A DNA stretch of 64,000 nucleotides from Acanthosepion pharaonis (GCA_903632075.3 CAHIKZ030001779.1:1681001-1745000), one strand, 5' to 3'; positions 22,921 to 34,484 are shown, counted from the first letter of the stretch. Notes: generated by a model not told the origin, from the sequence alone. Numbers and translations: made by a program.

Positions 22921-23425
22921 TTGTCAAGTAAGAATTTTAACCACTGGTTTCGAAGCTTCTTGTACCTACACAAAATTATTGACCCTAACATCCATACCGA
23001 CTTAGATAAACTTGATCCCCTGATAAATTGTATTTCCTCAAATGTATATGAATACATTGCTAAATATAGTACTTTCGATACTGCTGTTAACTGTCTGAAA
23101 GAACTGTATGTAAAACCTACAAACAAAGTTTTCACCTGGTATTTACTTGCCACTTGTGGCCAAAAAAAGGAGGAAAATATTGACAAATGCATACAAAGAC
23201 TACAGTTACTAGCGAAATAATGTAACTTTAAATCTGTTGATGCTGCACAAAACCATGATGACTGTGTTAGATATGCATTTATCACTGGTTTACATTCGAA
23301 CATTATTCGACAATGGCAACTCAAAAATAAGACACTGCATTTAAAAGAAAAGTTCAGAAGCATACACGTACCCTCAAACACCAATTGTAGGTGCAGTTTC
23401 TCGGGAAAAGGCCAGTACCAGTGTC
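22921..23425 (+). pseudogene. gag-like region of the Ty3-like element
   Basis: The frame at 22921-23220 encodes about 99 residues with a helical, charged composition. Motifs such as FNHWFRSFLYLHKI and YEYIAKY fit the start of a Ty3-type capsid-like gag. A TAA stop at 23218-23220 interrupts it, and the same frame resumes with a short DCVRYAFITGLHS piece. The zinc-knuckle part follows in the next frame. The 184-codon open frame on the minus strand over this region is antisense and carries no motif. Confidence 0.65.
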
Positions 23426-23431
23426 CAGTCA

Positions 23432-24448
23432 ATGGATCCCATTAATACATGTTGTGCAGCCTTGGCTAATACCAAGTCTAGATGTTTCTTCTGTGGAGGA
23501 TCTTGTCATAATAGAAGCGCATATGCAGCAAGAAATGCTACTTGTTTCAAATGTAAAAAAGAAGGCCATTTCTCAAAAATGTGTTGTTTGAACCCCAAAA
23601 TAACATCTATTGCAACATGCTCTCACAGACTTGAGACAATCTTGATGAGATCAAATACTACATCTACTTCCTTAGGATCCCTAAAACATGCTGCATTATA
23701 TGTTTTAGTTGGAAAATATGGCACCAGTATGGCCCTAATGGATACGGGGAGCTCAGGATCCTTTATTTCTCATGGTTACGTGAGGAAACAGAGACTACAG
23801 ATGAAACCTGCTACTGGTAACATATCCATGGTGTCATCATCACTTAATGCCTCTATCAAAGGACAGTGTACAGTGGACTTAAACCTACTAAGTGAATGGT
23901 ATCCAAATGTAAAACTTTTAGTCCTACCCAACCTCTGCTCAGATATTATTCTTGGCCAAGATTTCATGTCACAACATTCTACCATATCTTTTACATTCGG
24001 TGGCTCTAAGAAAGATCTTGTAATCTCTCATCCTATCTCCTGTAGCGTACCCTCTGTGTTAGTGGACACTCCATTTTTATTCACCAACAGTGATCCAGAC
24101 TGTAAACCTATTACAACTAAATCTAAAAGATTTGGAGAGAGTGACAGGCATTTCATACAGACTGAGATTGAGAAAATGATCCAGGAGGGTGTAAATGAGG
24201 AAAGTACATCCCCTTGGAGGGCTCAAGTCTTAATAGTAACAAATGAGTGTCAAAGAAAGAGACTTGTAGTCGATTACAGTAGGACAATTAATAGATTTAT
24301 CAGATTAGATGATTATCCATTACCAAGAATGGATGATCTGGCTCAAGAAATAGCAAAATATAAAATTTACAGATCATTGGATCTGAAGAGTGCATATCTT
24401 GATTCAGAATCAGTAAAAACATTTGAAAACTTTAAGGAAGAAATTTAA
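23432..24448 (+). pseudogene. gag zinc knuckle, protease and truncated RT
   Basis: The 338-codon frame holds, in order, a degenerate first knuckle (CFFC at 18-21), an intact CCHC knuckle CFKCKKEGHFSKMC (38-51), and an aspartic protease active site DTGS (104-107). After that come the start of the RT with SPWRAQVL, RLVVDYSRTINRF and YPLPRMDDL, and the SLDLKSAY motif with the first catalytic aspartate. The frame then skips from the SAY motif to a KTFENFKEEI segment that normally lies after the RT palm and thumb. The YxDD active site is therefore gone. A Ty3 RT would need about 150 more residues here. The first ATG may not be the real start because upstream gag is out of frame. Confidence 0.85.
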
Positions 24449-24955
24449 AATGCCTTACTATACTCGGTCGATGAAAACATTCCTCTTGTAGTAGAAACAG
24501 ATGCCTCTGATAATGCTATTGCGGCCACTCTGAATCAAGCTACCACCCAGTGGCATTCTTTTCACATACACTTATGACTATAGAACAAAAGCATTCTTCT
24601 GTAGAAAAGGAGACTTGTGCAATAGTTGAATCATTTTGTGATAGTCACAGATCAGCAAGCTGTTGATTTCATGTTTGATGCAAGAAGGTATGGAAAGATC
24701 AAGAACAGCAAAATCAAATGATCGAGAATGGAATTGGGGTGTTATGAGTATGACGTCATGTACCGACCAGGAAAAAAAAAATATCCCAGCTGTTACGCTC
24801 TCATGTGTCCAGTGCAAACTACAAGAAATACATAAAAATCTTTGTCATCTTGGTATAACCAGGTTGGTTCCTTTTGTTAAAGTAAGAAATATTCCATACT
24901 CTATTGAAAATGTTAAAAGAGTGTGTATGGTATGTGCAGTGTGTGATAGATAGAA
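24449..24955 (+). pseudogene. RNase H and HHCC remnant of the Ty3-like element
   Basis: After a TAA stop the frame continues with VVETDASDNAIAATLNQ, the first catalytic segment of Ty3 RNase H. A frameshift is followed by IEQKHSSVEKE, the next conserved RNase H block. The 24663-24953 frame contains IHKNLCHLGITRL and CMVCAVC, which together form the HHCC zinc-binding domain at the integrase N-terminus. Stops and frame changes break it repeatedly. Confidence 0.75.
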
Positions 24956-25382
24956 ACCATGCTTCTATACACCAGAAGCAGGACGCCTGGTCAAAGCAAC
25001 ACAACCGTTGGAACGACTCAGCATAGACTTTAAGGGACCCCTTCCTTCAACTTCGAAAAACCGCTACTTACTTACGGTGATAGATGAGTACTCACATTTC
25101 CCTTTTACCTTCATATGTACAAGCACAAATACAGACTCAATAATAAAGAGTCTAAATCAGATATTTACAGTATTTGGCATGCCCTCTTACATCCATTCAG
25201 ACAGAGGAACATCATTGTTATCAAGGGAATTACGCGAATATCTCACCAATCTTGGAATTGCTACTAGCCAGACATCGTCTTATCACCCTCAAGGAAATGG
25301 TCAGTGTGAACAGTATAATGAAATTATCTGGAAACACATCTCATTAGCTGTAGCCTCAAGTAATCTTAAAGAATCACAATGA
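24956..25382 (+). pseudogene. Integrase catalytic core of the Ty3-like element
   Basis: The core motifs are well kept. LSIDFKGPLP holds the first aspartate, VIDEYSHFPF follows, IHSDRGTS holds the second aspartate, and YHPQGNGQCEQYN holds the catalytic glutamate. The DDE triad is therefore visible, although a TAG stop precedes the core and TGA ends it at 25380-25382. In Ty3 elements this domain inserts the cDNA into the host genome. Downstream pieces up to 25920 give a C-terminal stretch with RDPEIPRRSQWE and end in a stop before the purine tract. Confidence 0.85.
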
Positions 25383-25942
25383 GAAATAGTACTGCCTTTA
25401 AGTATTACACTCCATAATATCTCTCCTTTGTACTGCTACTAATGCCAGACGGCATGAAAGACTCTTTTCCTACCAACAGCGAACTCCCAGCGGCCATTCC
25501 TTACCTACTTGGATATCTACACCAGGACCTGTTTTTTTGCATTGCCATGTCTGAGCCAATAAGTATGAATCATTGGTTGATGAAGTACTATTACTGGAAG
25601 CAAACCCACAATATGCTCACATAAGATTCATCAATGGATGCTAATCTACAGTATCTGTAAATGACTTAGCACCAGCAAGGAATTCATTACAAAGTGAAGA
25701 AGCCATAGATGTTAACCTCCAGAAAGATTTAGATGATTCTATATCCACTAATGAAAACAATTCAGATGAAAAACTTGAATTAGATAGTAATGATTTACAA
25801 ATTATCATTAACCCAGAGATTAAAACTTCTTCTACACATCATGTAATATCAAGGGATCCTGAGATACCCAGACGATCCCAATGGGAAATTTGTAAGCTCA
25901 AGAGATATCAAGAACTGTAAATAAATAAAAAAGAGTGAAGAA

Positions 25943-26085
25943 TGTACTATACTTATCTGCCCTTGGTATTTTTGTTATGGTAATTACCTCCCTTACTACC
26001 ATTCTTCAGTTGATGAATTGTTTAGTCAGGGAATGTTGCACTAAATAAATCCTTGTTAAGGAATACCAGTCTTGTCAGCTCATTT

Positions 26086-26087
<2 letters not shown>
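25943..26087 (+). repeat. 3' LTR, 145 bp
   Basis: This is the complete LTR, with TG...CA ends and AATAAA at about 26044. It is unusually short for the group. It is followed immediately by (TA)n. Confidence 0.9.

Positions 26088-26135
<48 letters not shown>
26088..26135. repeat. (TA)n array, right part of insertion site
   Basis: The array continues the one at 22695-22727 across the inserted retrotransposon. Confidence 0.95.
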
Positions 26136-26137
<2 letters not shown>

Positions 26138-26420
26138 AATATGTGGTGCAGTTCAATTTATATTACTATGCATCATTCATGCAAAAAAGTAGATTAGTAA
26201 AGTTAATGATATAAAATGGTGAAAACTCTTTCATGAACAAAACTTTAAGGTTGCATTAACATTACGAACCACTTGAAGAATGTTATGATCTTTGTTTTTA
26301 ATAACTACAAGCTGTATAAGGTCTTTTTTAATCTGCTAGTACTTTCAACTGTACATACAGTCATCCTCAGGCATGAAAATTATTTTGTTAATGTTAATCT
26401 TATTTATTATAAAACGCAGG

Positions 26421-26486
<66 letters not shown>
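26421..26486. repeat. (TG)n microsatellite within Helitron-like DNA
   Basis: A pure TG run of about 33 units. A similar run at 28689-28731 occupies the same relative position in the second Helitron-like segment. Confidence 0.95.
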
Positions 26487-26488
<2 letters not shown>

Positions 26489-26675
26489 CGTTTATATGTT
26501 GGATCGAATTTCCTACATTTTTTAGCCGATTTCAACAAAACTTCACAGGACTACATAAAATTACCTTTTGGTGGTTCTAACGGCGCCGAAAATGGGAAAA
26601 ACAGAGTTGTTTTTTAAGAAAATCAATTTGAAAACACGATTAAGACACATCGTGAGAATGAAAGGGGGACAACTC

Positions 26676-26785
26676 ACCCACGAAAATGTAAACAAATGAA
26701 CATAGCATGATGAAAAAGACGCCGAACTTGATGAAAACAAAATTTTATCGTCTAATGTTCATATTATTATTAAAGAGGAAAGATC
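26676..26785. repeat. Left arm of internal inverted repeat
   Basis: This segment, including gatgaaaaagacgc and aaaacaaaattttatcgtc, is repeated in inverted orientation at about 28545-28650. The arms are about 100 bp and lie 1.76 kb apart. They may bound a sub-element within the Helitron-like region. Confidence 0.75.
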
Positions 26786-27370
26786 AAAGTATTTTGGGGG
26801 TATTTCTTTTTACATTTTTTAATCGTTTCTAGCACATCTGAAATTTTCGTTAAAAAATATTGTTTTTTTGGTCAAAAAAAGGACAGATAATCAATCATTT
26901 TAATCATTTTTTCGATTTGATAAAAAAGATTAAAATCTTACTTTGATATTCTTTTAAAAATCAATTATCATTTTTTCAAAACTGATTTTAATAAAAACAG
27001 ATATTATAGTGTTTATTTAAAATATTTTGAACCAAGCTTAACTTACCTTCTGTGCTGAAAAAATGTAATTTGAAAATAAAACAAAGCAGGTCATAACCTT
27101 TCGCGTCGCTTGACGATTGACAAAAGGCACATTCATGACATTTAGATAACTTACGGGAGGGTAATTCTTTCTACGGATGGAAGGAAGTGAAATTATTTAA
27201 GTGAACAAATTATTTACCTCGTTACTTTTAAGGAAAACTTTCAGCGCTCTAATTTTTTATTTTTTATTTGTTTTTTTTTTTTTGTACTTAGCTTTCATTT
27301 TTACATTTACGATGCTTTATGGAAAATATAAAGAAATTAAAAAATAAGACTGTTAATATTGAGATTAAAT

Positions 27371-27424
27371 TTCATAAGAAAAAGGTATCTAATTAATTTA
27401 GGTACCTTTCTTATGAAATTTTAT
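27371..27424. repeat. Long hairpin, ~22-bp stem
   Basis: The left arm aaatttcataagaaaaaggt and the right arm acctttcttatgaaattt pair around an AT-rich loop with few mismatches. A third, partial copy of the arm lies near 27594-27640. Confidence 0.8.
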
Positions 27425-28544
27425 CAAAAATACATAAAATACTATAATTTTATGTACATTTATTACATTTTACTGTGTTATTTGTATTTCCATTCATTTT
27501 ATTATTAATTTTGATATTTCATTTATGGAAAAATGTCATAACTGAGATTAATATAAAAATAAGATCATATAAATTAAAGTTTAGCAGTAGTTAAATTTCA
27601 TAAGATGATACTGTTACTTGTAGGTACCCTTCTCAGTTGAAATTGAAAACTCAAATTAACTTCTCGATACGTGTTTCAAAAAGTAAAGGGCTTAACAGCG
27701 GAGAACAATGCTGAACTCAAATAATGCAACTAAATTGTATTCTGGTTGGTCTTCCGTACTTGATAATTACTGTCCGACTATAAACACAAAATTACATTTC
27801 TTAATTACCATGGCTAATCTGATTGGTCCAAATTATACAATTTTCAAAGCGCTAGACAATGACAATCTCACACGGACATTTTGAAAGATTGATGTTGCTT
27901 TTTAACTAATGTTAAAATATTTTTTAAAATTCAATTTAAAAATTTTTTTAAAAATCTTTTAAAATTAAAGAAATAAGAAATAATTGTATTAAAATTCAAT
28001 TTTCATTGAAAAATTTTTTTTGCTTTCAGAAAATATTGTCCATATTCATAAAAACAAATAAAAGCATTTGAAACTAAATAATATATTTGTTTTATTGGGT
28101 TTTGTATGTTACAATTCACAGCTGATTTTCAGGTACAAAAAAAAAAAAAAAAAACATGATTTGCATTCTTCAAAGCCTTGTGCTTTTAACTATTGTAATC
28201 ACTAAAACCGATGGTCTCGAATTTTTAGAGTTTTTCATAAAATTAGTTATGGGGTGTTAATAAATATAAAAAAAATATTTCTGCCATGACTTTAATAAAA
28301 AAAAAAACATATTTATAATAATTTCGATCATCTGTGAATAGTTTCTGAAAGTTTCATTAACATCTGACAATTATTTTTATTTTTGCAAGATTTTCCAAAT
28401 TAATGTGTGTAAATACAAAAAACGCGCTAAAATTATCTATGTTATTTATTACCCCTTGTTGCGACAAAGAGAAACAAGGTTTTTAAATCAAAATTTAGAA
28501 TATTCTAAAAAGATGGAAAAATTAAAAAAATAATTAAAAAAAAT

Positions 28545-28650
28545 TTAGTCTATCCTCTTCATAAAAACATAAGCATTTTGACGATAAAATTTTGTTTTCA
28601 TAAACTTTAGCGTCTTTTTCATCAGACTATGCTCTATGTTTTAGCGATTC
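28545..28650. repeat. Right arm of internal inverted repeat
   Basis: This is the inverted partner of 26676-26785, with a few substitutions and small gaps. Confidence 0.75.
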
Positions 28651-28685
28651 CGTGGAGTGACTTAGGTTAAAAACCCAGGTTTGTG

Positions 28686-28688
<3 letters not shown>

Positions 28689-28731
<43 letters not shown>
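28689..28731. repeat. (TG)n microsatellite
   Basis: A TG run of about 21 units just upstream of the second Helitron-like 5' segment. The 89-codon frame across it is an artefact. Confidence 0.95.
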
Positions 28732-28732
<1 letters not shown>

Positions 28733-29344
28733 CCTTTGTATATGGGATCGGATTTCTTACATTTTCCAGCCGATAAAACAAACATCCACTTTTTTTTTTT
28801 TGGCAGGTAGTATTTCTTATTGTCTTTTTTTTTTTTTCTTTATTTACATTCAGAATGCTTTAAAAATTCCATTTACAAGACAATTGTTTATAATAAAATT
28901 CTATTCACCAATCGATAGACTCATAACGATTGTAAACAATGTTTTTGTTTGAGTTTGGGTTTTACCAATTGCAAAAAAAAAAAAAAAATAATTAAGACAT
29001 GTGTGTCCGTCAACCTTAAATAATAATCTTTGTCAATTTTATTTTTCAGTCTTTATGATGGTTGATACTTGATCTATCTCATACTGTTACATCCCCGGGC
29101 AACGCCGGGCTCTACTGCTAGTAAAAAATAAAGTTGGATTAAAAAATACATTTAAAAATATATATCAAACTCTTCTGTCCTAACTGTTCATTTTAGAACT
29201 GAACTGCAAGACTACCTATACATGGTTAGAGTGTGAAGGCAATTGCAGAATCAGCAACACTTTTTGTAAAAACTGATAACAGAGAACTAATGTGTCGTGT
29301 GCAACACAGTTTCTAAACAGCTCTCCTCAGGATTGAATTCTAAG

Positions 29345-29515
29345 TTTTCTTTCTCCTAGACTGGTTGGCAACCAAGGCTAGTGAACCCAGTGTGGATGAG
29401 AAGAGAGGGATTCATACCTTTCCCAAGGGTGTGCGTGTCAAAGATAACAAAGTTTGAAGTTGGATTCAGCTCATCAATTCCTTTTTCCAAGCTTTTAACC
29501 ATTATCTGTGTGTAT
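29345..29515 (-). mobile_element. SINE copy (5S/tRNA family body), minus strand
   Basis: The reverse complement shows a decayed tRNA-like segment (taatggttaaaagcttgg ... gatgagctgaatcc). The family body follows, with cccttgggaaaggtatgaat, and the tail includes gttgccaaccagtctagg. The same order occurs at 50868-51060 (minus) and 33525-33700 (plus). No 5S-like head remains here. Confidence 0.65.
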
Positions 29516-29691
29516 TTTTGTACTTCGCATATATATATATATATATATATTTTTGTTATTCTCTATACTCCACCATGTATAGAATGGAACCTAAAAATTA
29601 TATTCTCTATCATATATACTTTGTCATTTTTTTCTGTCTTTTCTCTTTCAGTATGTCTGTGTGCCTGTCTCTCTCTCCTTCCCTCTCTCTT

Positions 29692-29696
<5 letters not shown>

Positions 29697-29749
<53 letters not shown>
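29697..29749. repeat. (TA)n microsatellite
   Basis: A TA run of about 26 units preceded by a TC-rich tract. A shorter run lies at 29529-29550. The two overlapping plus-strand frames here are low complexity. Confidence 0.95.
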
Positions 29750-29754
<5 letters not shown>

Positions 29755-30163
29755 CAAGAGTCAAAATTCTAGTTGAGTTCATTACTTTCACTTTTGCACA
29801 GATGTACTTGTGAAAGGCAGACTGGGTTCTTTATCTTTGGTTGGAAATCTGTGTAGCAGAAGAACAATGCTGAATTTAAAAACCAGCTCATTGTATTTGG
29901 TTTTGGAAAGTGTGGCTGGTTTTGTACAAGCCTTCACCACTATAACCAAATATGTGCAAGTAATATGGCTGTTCATTTCAAAAAACTAAGCTGCTTGACC
30001 CTCATAGGTCAAAAATTACAGAGTTCATTGGACAGGTCTTACACACTCTGTCCTAAAAAAAATATATTGTTTGTATATAAGAAAAATATAATTAATAGCA
30101 GTTCCTTGTCAGTCATCTTTAATGAAACTTGTATAAAGTAGGGATTGCTTCCTAAATGCAATT

Positions 30164-30168
<5 letters not shown>

Positions 30169-30222
<54 letters not shown>
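30169..30222. repeat. (TA)n microsatellite
   Basis: A pure TA run of about 27 units. Confidence 0.96.
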
Positions 30223-30224
<2 letters not shown>

Positions 30225-32229
30225 TTGTGCCTGTTTGAGTGAGAAGATGTTTGTAGGGAGTGTGAGAGCAACAGTACTGAAGAAATAACTCATTTATCTC
30301 TTTCTTTTTTCATTTTTTCTTTTTTCCTTTTTATACATATATATGTGTGTGTGTGTGTGTGTAAAATAAGCATATAACATGATGATTGGATGAAAGAAAC
30401 AGTCAAAAGAGATTTTTATAATTTTTGAAATAATGATCTGTATCTTTGAATGCAGGAATCACCTGCAATTACTATGGGATTTAATCTTTAGGACTGTGGA
30501 TTTGGAGCAGTGTTTACGTTCAATAATGTCAAATTTAACATTGTACCTACTTTGATGCATATAGAAATGTTGAATGAATCATTTTTCAGATTGAATATAT
30601 CAAATTATTGTTGAATTCATTCAGTACTTGGTGCCAAAGCTGGAAAAAATTATTGATCTAAAGATTTTTCATTTTGATTCAGCAGGTTTCTTAGACTTTC
30701 CAGCTTTTGATACTGTCAATTTGATATAGGTCATAGGTACTGTTGATCTTTTTTATCTGCATATGAAGTTAGTGCATTGCATAGTACTATGCTGTATGTG
30801 TTTATGAATATAGATGATCATAATGTATTGATTGAATGAGCAGCAAATGAGATATTGAGACAGTGAGTTGGTGATATGACCACTATACAAATAAGCAACT
30901 TGTTTAGTAAAGGGAATAATTTTTCCCAAAGAGCAAGAAAATTTATGTATGACATTGATCTTTGGTTTGGAAGATATTTGCTGGCAGCAGTTATTTGAAG
31001 AGATGAGGTTAGAGATTTTCATATCTTTATCATAAATCACAAATGTTATATATTTATTGGGGTTGGTTTAAGCTATGTGTATGCAAATTAAATTTTTAAG
31101 GATTGTTTCATTTGTTGTGGTTTGGGTGCTTTTGGTTATTGTAAAACAGATTGATGGTTGTTTTTAATGATTTATTTTTATATTTTGTTCATCTTTATCA
31201 AAGCTTTTTGATTGTGAATTGACTACAGCATTTTAAAAATCATTATATCAAAGAGTTTGATGTTGCAGTGCACTGAAGTCACCATAATGATGTTAAAATT
31301 TATATTTAAAAACAACAAACACAAGAGAAACAATCCTTAAATCCTGGAAATGGGTAGGCAACCAGCAAAACATAAACTGCAACATAAGTAGAATGAATGA
31401 ATTGTGGATATATTTAATGATCACATTTTTGGCAAGTAGACTGACCCGAAAAAAAAAAATTAAAATAAATGTAATTGAAGTTCTTAGATAAATTTTTATT
31501 AATTTAACTGAAATTTCCTTCATAATTTCAGTTGCTTTTTTGTGCAATCTCCAGATTGTCATCATACTGTCTTTAGTAAGTCATAAGAATGAAAAATAAA
31601 TAAAAAAAGTATTACAACTAGTAGTGTATGGAAAGAAATGTGTTAATATATCAGGTGTTTAGGAAACACCTGATATGTTAGGTGTAATAAGTAAAAGAGC
31701 TGTTATGGTAAGACAAGATCCCAAAGATAAGGGATGAGAAATTTGTATCCAGAGGTTTATTCATTATTTCTAATTCCTGTTATTTACCAATGATCATGGA
31801 ATAATGATCTGAGAGTTGCAGTGACTAATAATGATTGATATTTACTGGAACTCTCTTTTATTGAAATGTTGAAAATAATTATTTAAAACTCAAAAGTCAA
31901 GTCACTGTTAATAATTTGGGAGATAAAACTACTTATTTCAACAGTAATTTTTAAATTATACAAGTAATATTAGGCTTAAATTATATGTTTAGTGTCATAA
32001 TAAGGCCAGGCAACATATATCAAAATTATACAATAGAGATGGGTTATATTGCAAGGTGTAAATCCTACCACTATTTCTGTTTCTTTGTTTAGTTCTTTCA
32101 GTTAAGCCATTATTAGGACAAGCTAACATTACAATTGTCCAAATTTCTTAGATGAAACATTTTATTCATTTTTGACTAGTTTTTCTTTCAACTTATTTTT
32201 CTTGCTTTTCATTAGAAAAGACTTATGAT
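30223..32229. other. AT-rich spacer
   Basis: Apart from a small TG run at about 30343 and the palindrome at 31648, I see no structured feature. The minus-strand frames at 30753-31040 and 31293-31565 have no known motif. Confidence 0.5.
31648..31676. repeat. Perfect 13-bp palindrome
   Basis: The arms atatcaggtgttt and aaacacctgatat are perfect inverted copies around a 3-base agg loop. This is unusually strong for AT-rich spacer DNA. Confidence 0.85.
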
Positions 32230-32570
32230 TACTACTTCCTTTATGTACTGAGTTCCTTCAAGATGTGGCCTATTATGACTCTCCAAACTTCCTATCTTTG
32301 TAGTGCTTAGAAATGTTTGTCATTTTACTATCCCTCCCACTTACTGCTCTTTAATCCATTTACACTAATCATTTAGTCATTGTTTCCCTCTGTCTCTCTT
32401 AGCGTCCTGTGAGTGTCAAATTCTCCAGGCCATCTTTCCTTATGCGTCGCAGAAATTTCAACTGTCTCTTTCTGATTCTAAGTATGTGTCCTTTTCATTT
32501 CCATTTCTGTAAAACTTCTTCATTTCTCACATGCTCTGTCCATGGTATTCTCAGTATGGATGGATGGATG
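32230..32570 (-). pseudogene. LINE ORF2 C-terminal relic
   Basis: Frames on the minus strand give IPWTEHV, KRTHILRIRKRQLKFLRRI, then DGLENLTLTG, and further on DRKFGES with HILKELST-like text. Known LINE proteins of invertebrates end with this pattern: WTEHV, NEEVL, RKRQL.F.GHI.RK, LENLTLTG, KDRKLWR. Frames shift several times, so the copy is dead. The 85-codon plus-strand frame at 32409-32666 is antisense to it. It belongs to a different LINE family from copies A and B. Confidence 0.7.
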
Positions 32571-32854
32571 CATGTGTATTTAAACAATAAAGTCTGTGGA
32601 AAATTGGTTAAGGAAAAATGTAACTATATGACTAAATTTAAATTTTGTCTCCACAGGTCTTTATAGCCAAATCATTAAATTCCAATAATGCAGGTTCAAA
32701 TTCTAACAAAATTTACTTTTTTTTTTTATTTCTGATCTATGCTGCCTATGTAATAGTTGTAGAACTGATCTTAGTGTGATAATAAGAACAAAAACAAAAA
32801 TGAGATGAAAAAAAAACTGGTGAAATTTAGTAATAAGATTTTAATATATTCATT

Positions 32855-32857
<3 letters not shown>

Positions 32858-32895
<38 letters not shown>
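32858..32895. repeat. (TA)n microsatellite
   Basis: A pure TA run of about 19 units. Confidence 0.95.
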
Positions 32896-32902
<7 letters not shown>

Positions 32903-33524
32903 CTTTGTAATTTATTATTTCACCTTTGCTTGACTTCTTGTTTTAATTTTCTTAGTTTAGGTTTACAGATTGGTGGTAGCTGCCAACATGAAGTGTGTTA
33001 CACAATGTTCAATAAAGGAAAAGACACTTTAGTAAGAAATGAAGAAGAGCATCTCAAGAGCAGAGAAAACACAAAAAGCAGAAGAACACTATAGAAATGT
33101 TAAAGGAAATTAACTGTCAAAATTAATGAAAGCTGTTCAAACATTGCCAAGCAGTGGAAACATTATCTGTCATTTATCAATTTATATGAGGAACAAGGAA
33201 AAAGTCAGAATCTAGCAAAAACTGAAGGATAAATTGATTGGCAGATGATTCAGTCTTGGTTTTAACACACATCACTATTAAATATTTGAAACTTTTTATG
33301 GTGTACATTGCCTCATTTCACTGTAAATCAAACTGAAATTTTACTAACAAAATAAACAATCTAACCCTGTACTTTTCTTCCAGTTTAAAAATTAATAAGG
33401 ATCAAAAGAGTTTGGAATCAAAGTATAAAAGTGATTGGTTTTATTCTGGTTATAACTATTCTACTGTCCTACATCTCAGCTCTTAAACATTTTATATCCA
33501 TTACCACTAGCCATTACTCCACCA

Positions 33525-33700
33525 TGCCTCAGATTAAGGAATCAGAGAGCCGAGTTCAAATTCCATTTAAATCCATTACATTCACTTACATGCTAATACC
33601 CTTGGAAAATGTATAAATTCTGTTTTTCTCCCCTCAGCTATGGGTAAATAGCAGGATAGACCGGGTTCTATAGCCTGGTCTAATGCAGAAAGAAATGGTA
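33525..33700 (+). mobile_element. SINE copy (5S/tRNA family body), plus strand
   Basis: A decayed tRNA 3' half (aaggaatcagagagccgagt then tcaaattcc, a B box) is followed by the family body with acccttgga and ctcagctatgggtaaatagc. The tail is aggatagacc...tatagcctggtc. It aligns with the reverse complement of 50868-51060. No 5S head is visible. Confidence 0.6.
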
Positions 33701-34230
33701 ACCTACTGCAGGAAAAAAATCTGCCTTTTCAGTCATGTATTGAAAGATACACGATCGCCTAAGCATGTAATTACGCAAGGCACAGAACTGACTGACTTTC
33801 AATAATAATTCTGACCATTAAGATCAGGGGAAAACTCTAGATTTTATTTTTAAAATAATTTTAAAGTTTCTATCATAATGTTTATGTATTATACAAAGCA
33901 ACATACACGCAAGTGAAATTATTCACTTACTTGTGTATGTATTTTGAAAAAATAACTACTAAATGATTTTTGAAGGAAATCAATATTTAATTAACAAGCA
34001 AGAGTTGTGTTAATATATAGATATGTACCTATATCATCCTCAGAGCATTATAGCAATAGCGAGATTAGCCATTTCCATACAGAAAACATTTACTATTCAT
34101 TAGCCAAACAGTTTGTGTTACTATCAGATGAAATTTATAAAAGTTTTCAGGAAATTAGACTTTGATAGGAGTTTATTTCCAAACATTTTGTTTTTGATAG
34201 TGTGAAAAGTTAACAGCTAGATTATAGATT

Positions 34231-34318
34231 GACATTTTCACCTCACTTATATGACATTTTCACCTCACTTATATGACATTTTCTACTCACTTATATGATA
34301 TGTTCTACTCACTTATAT
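34231..34318. repeat. 22-bp minisatellite, 4 copies
   Basis: The unit is gacattttcacctcacttat plus at. The first two copies are identical and the last two carry substitutions. Confidence 0.93.
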
Positions 34319-34361
34319 GACCATATATAGAAGCAAAATAAGAAGATAACAACTATATATG

Positions 34362-34484
34362 AAGACATGCTGAAAAGTTCTTGGCTTGATTCACTTTCCA
34401 AAATCTGACATTCATGACCAAGCATTTTCGCAAATCCCTTCTTGATCAGACCAAGAATTATTCAGCACCTCCTGATTTAGCCAT
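34362..34484. mobile_element. Mariner-type MITE copy
   Basis: The left end gctgaaaagttcttggcttg and the inverted right end (gctgaataattcttggtctg as reverse complement) form TIRs of about 28 bp around about 65 bp. Related copies are at 1913-2043 and 21548-21645. Confidence 0.55.

Larger units (their letters stand above)
22728..26087 (+). mobile_element. Ty3-like LTR retrotransposon, defective, 3.36 kb
   Basis: Two direct LTRs (22728-22838 and 25943-26087) flank gag, protease, partial RT, RNase H and integrase sequence in Ty3 order, all on the plus strand. Both LTRs start TGTACTATACTTATCTGCCC and end CTCATTTCA. The left one lacks 34 bp present in the right one. A purine-rich tract (about 25928-25941) precedes the right LTR. 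Stops break the frames, and most of the RT is deleted at about 24405. The element cannot be autonomous. No clear tRNA primer-binding site follows the left LTR, where instead an 18-bp string is repeated in tandem (22843-22880). Flanks on both sides are TA repeats. Confidence 0.92.
26398..29121 (+). mobile_element. Helitron-like composite, 3' end CTAG
   Basis: The right end has a GC hairpin, cccgg...ccggg around a 6-base loop at 29093-29109, followed 8 bp later by CTAG at 29118-29121 and then T. This is the hallmark 3' end of a Helitron. A possible left end is TCTTATTTATTATAAAACGC at 26398, followed by (TG)n. Two similar 5'-type segments exist: one after the TG run at 26487 (ggatcgaatttcctacattt, agccgat) and one after the TG run at 28731 (gggatcggatttcttacatt, agccgat). 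The region may therefore be one Helitron inserted in or fused to another. No Rep/helicase coding is visible. The interior is very AT-rich. Confidence 0.6.

Noticed and set aside
22878..23432. 184-codon minus-strand frame, one of the longest in the window
   Set aside because: It lies antisense to the gag-like region of the Ty3-like element and carries no recognisable motif.
29381..29776. 131-codon plus-strand frame ending in a YI repeat
   Set aside because: It is antisense to a SINE and then runs through a (TA)n array.
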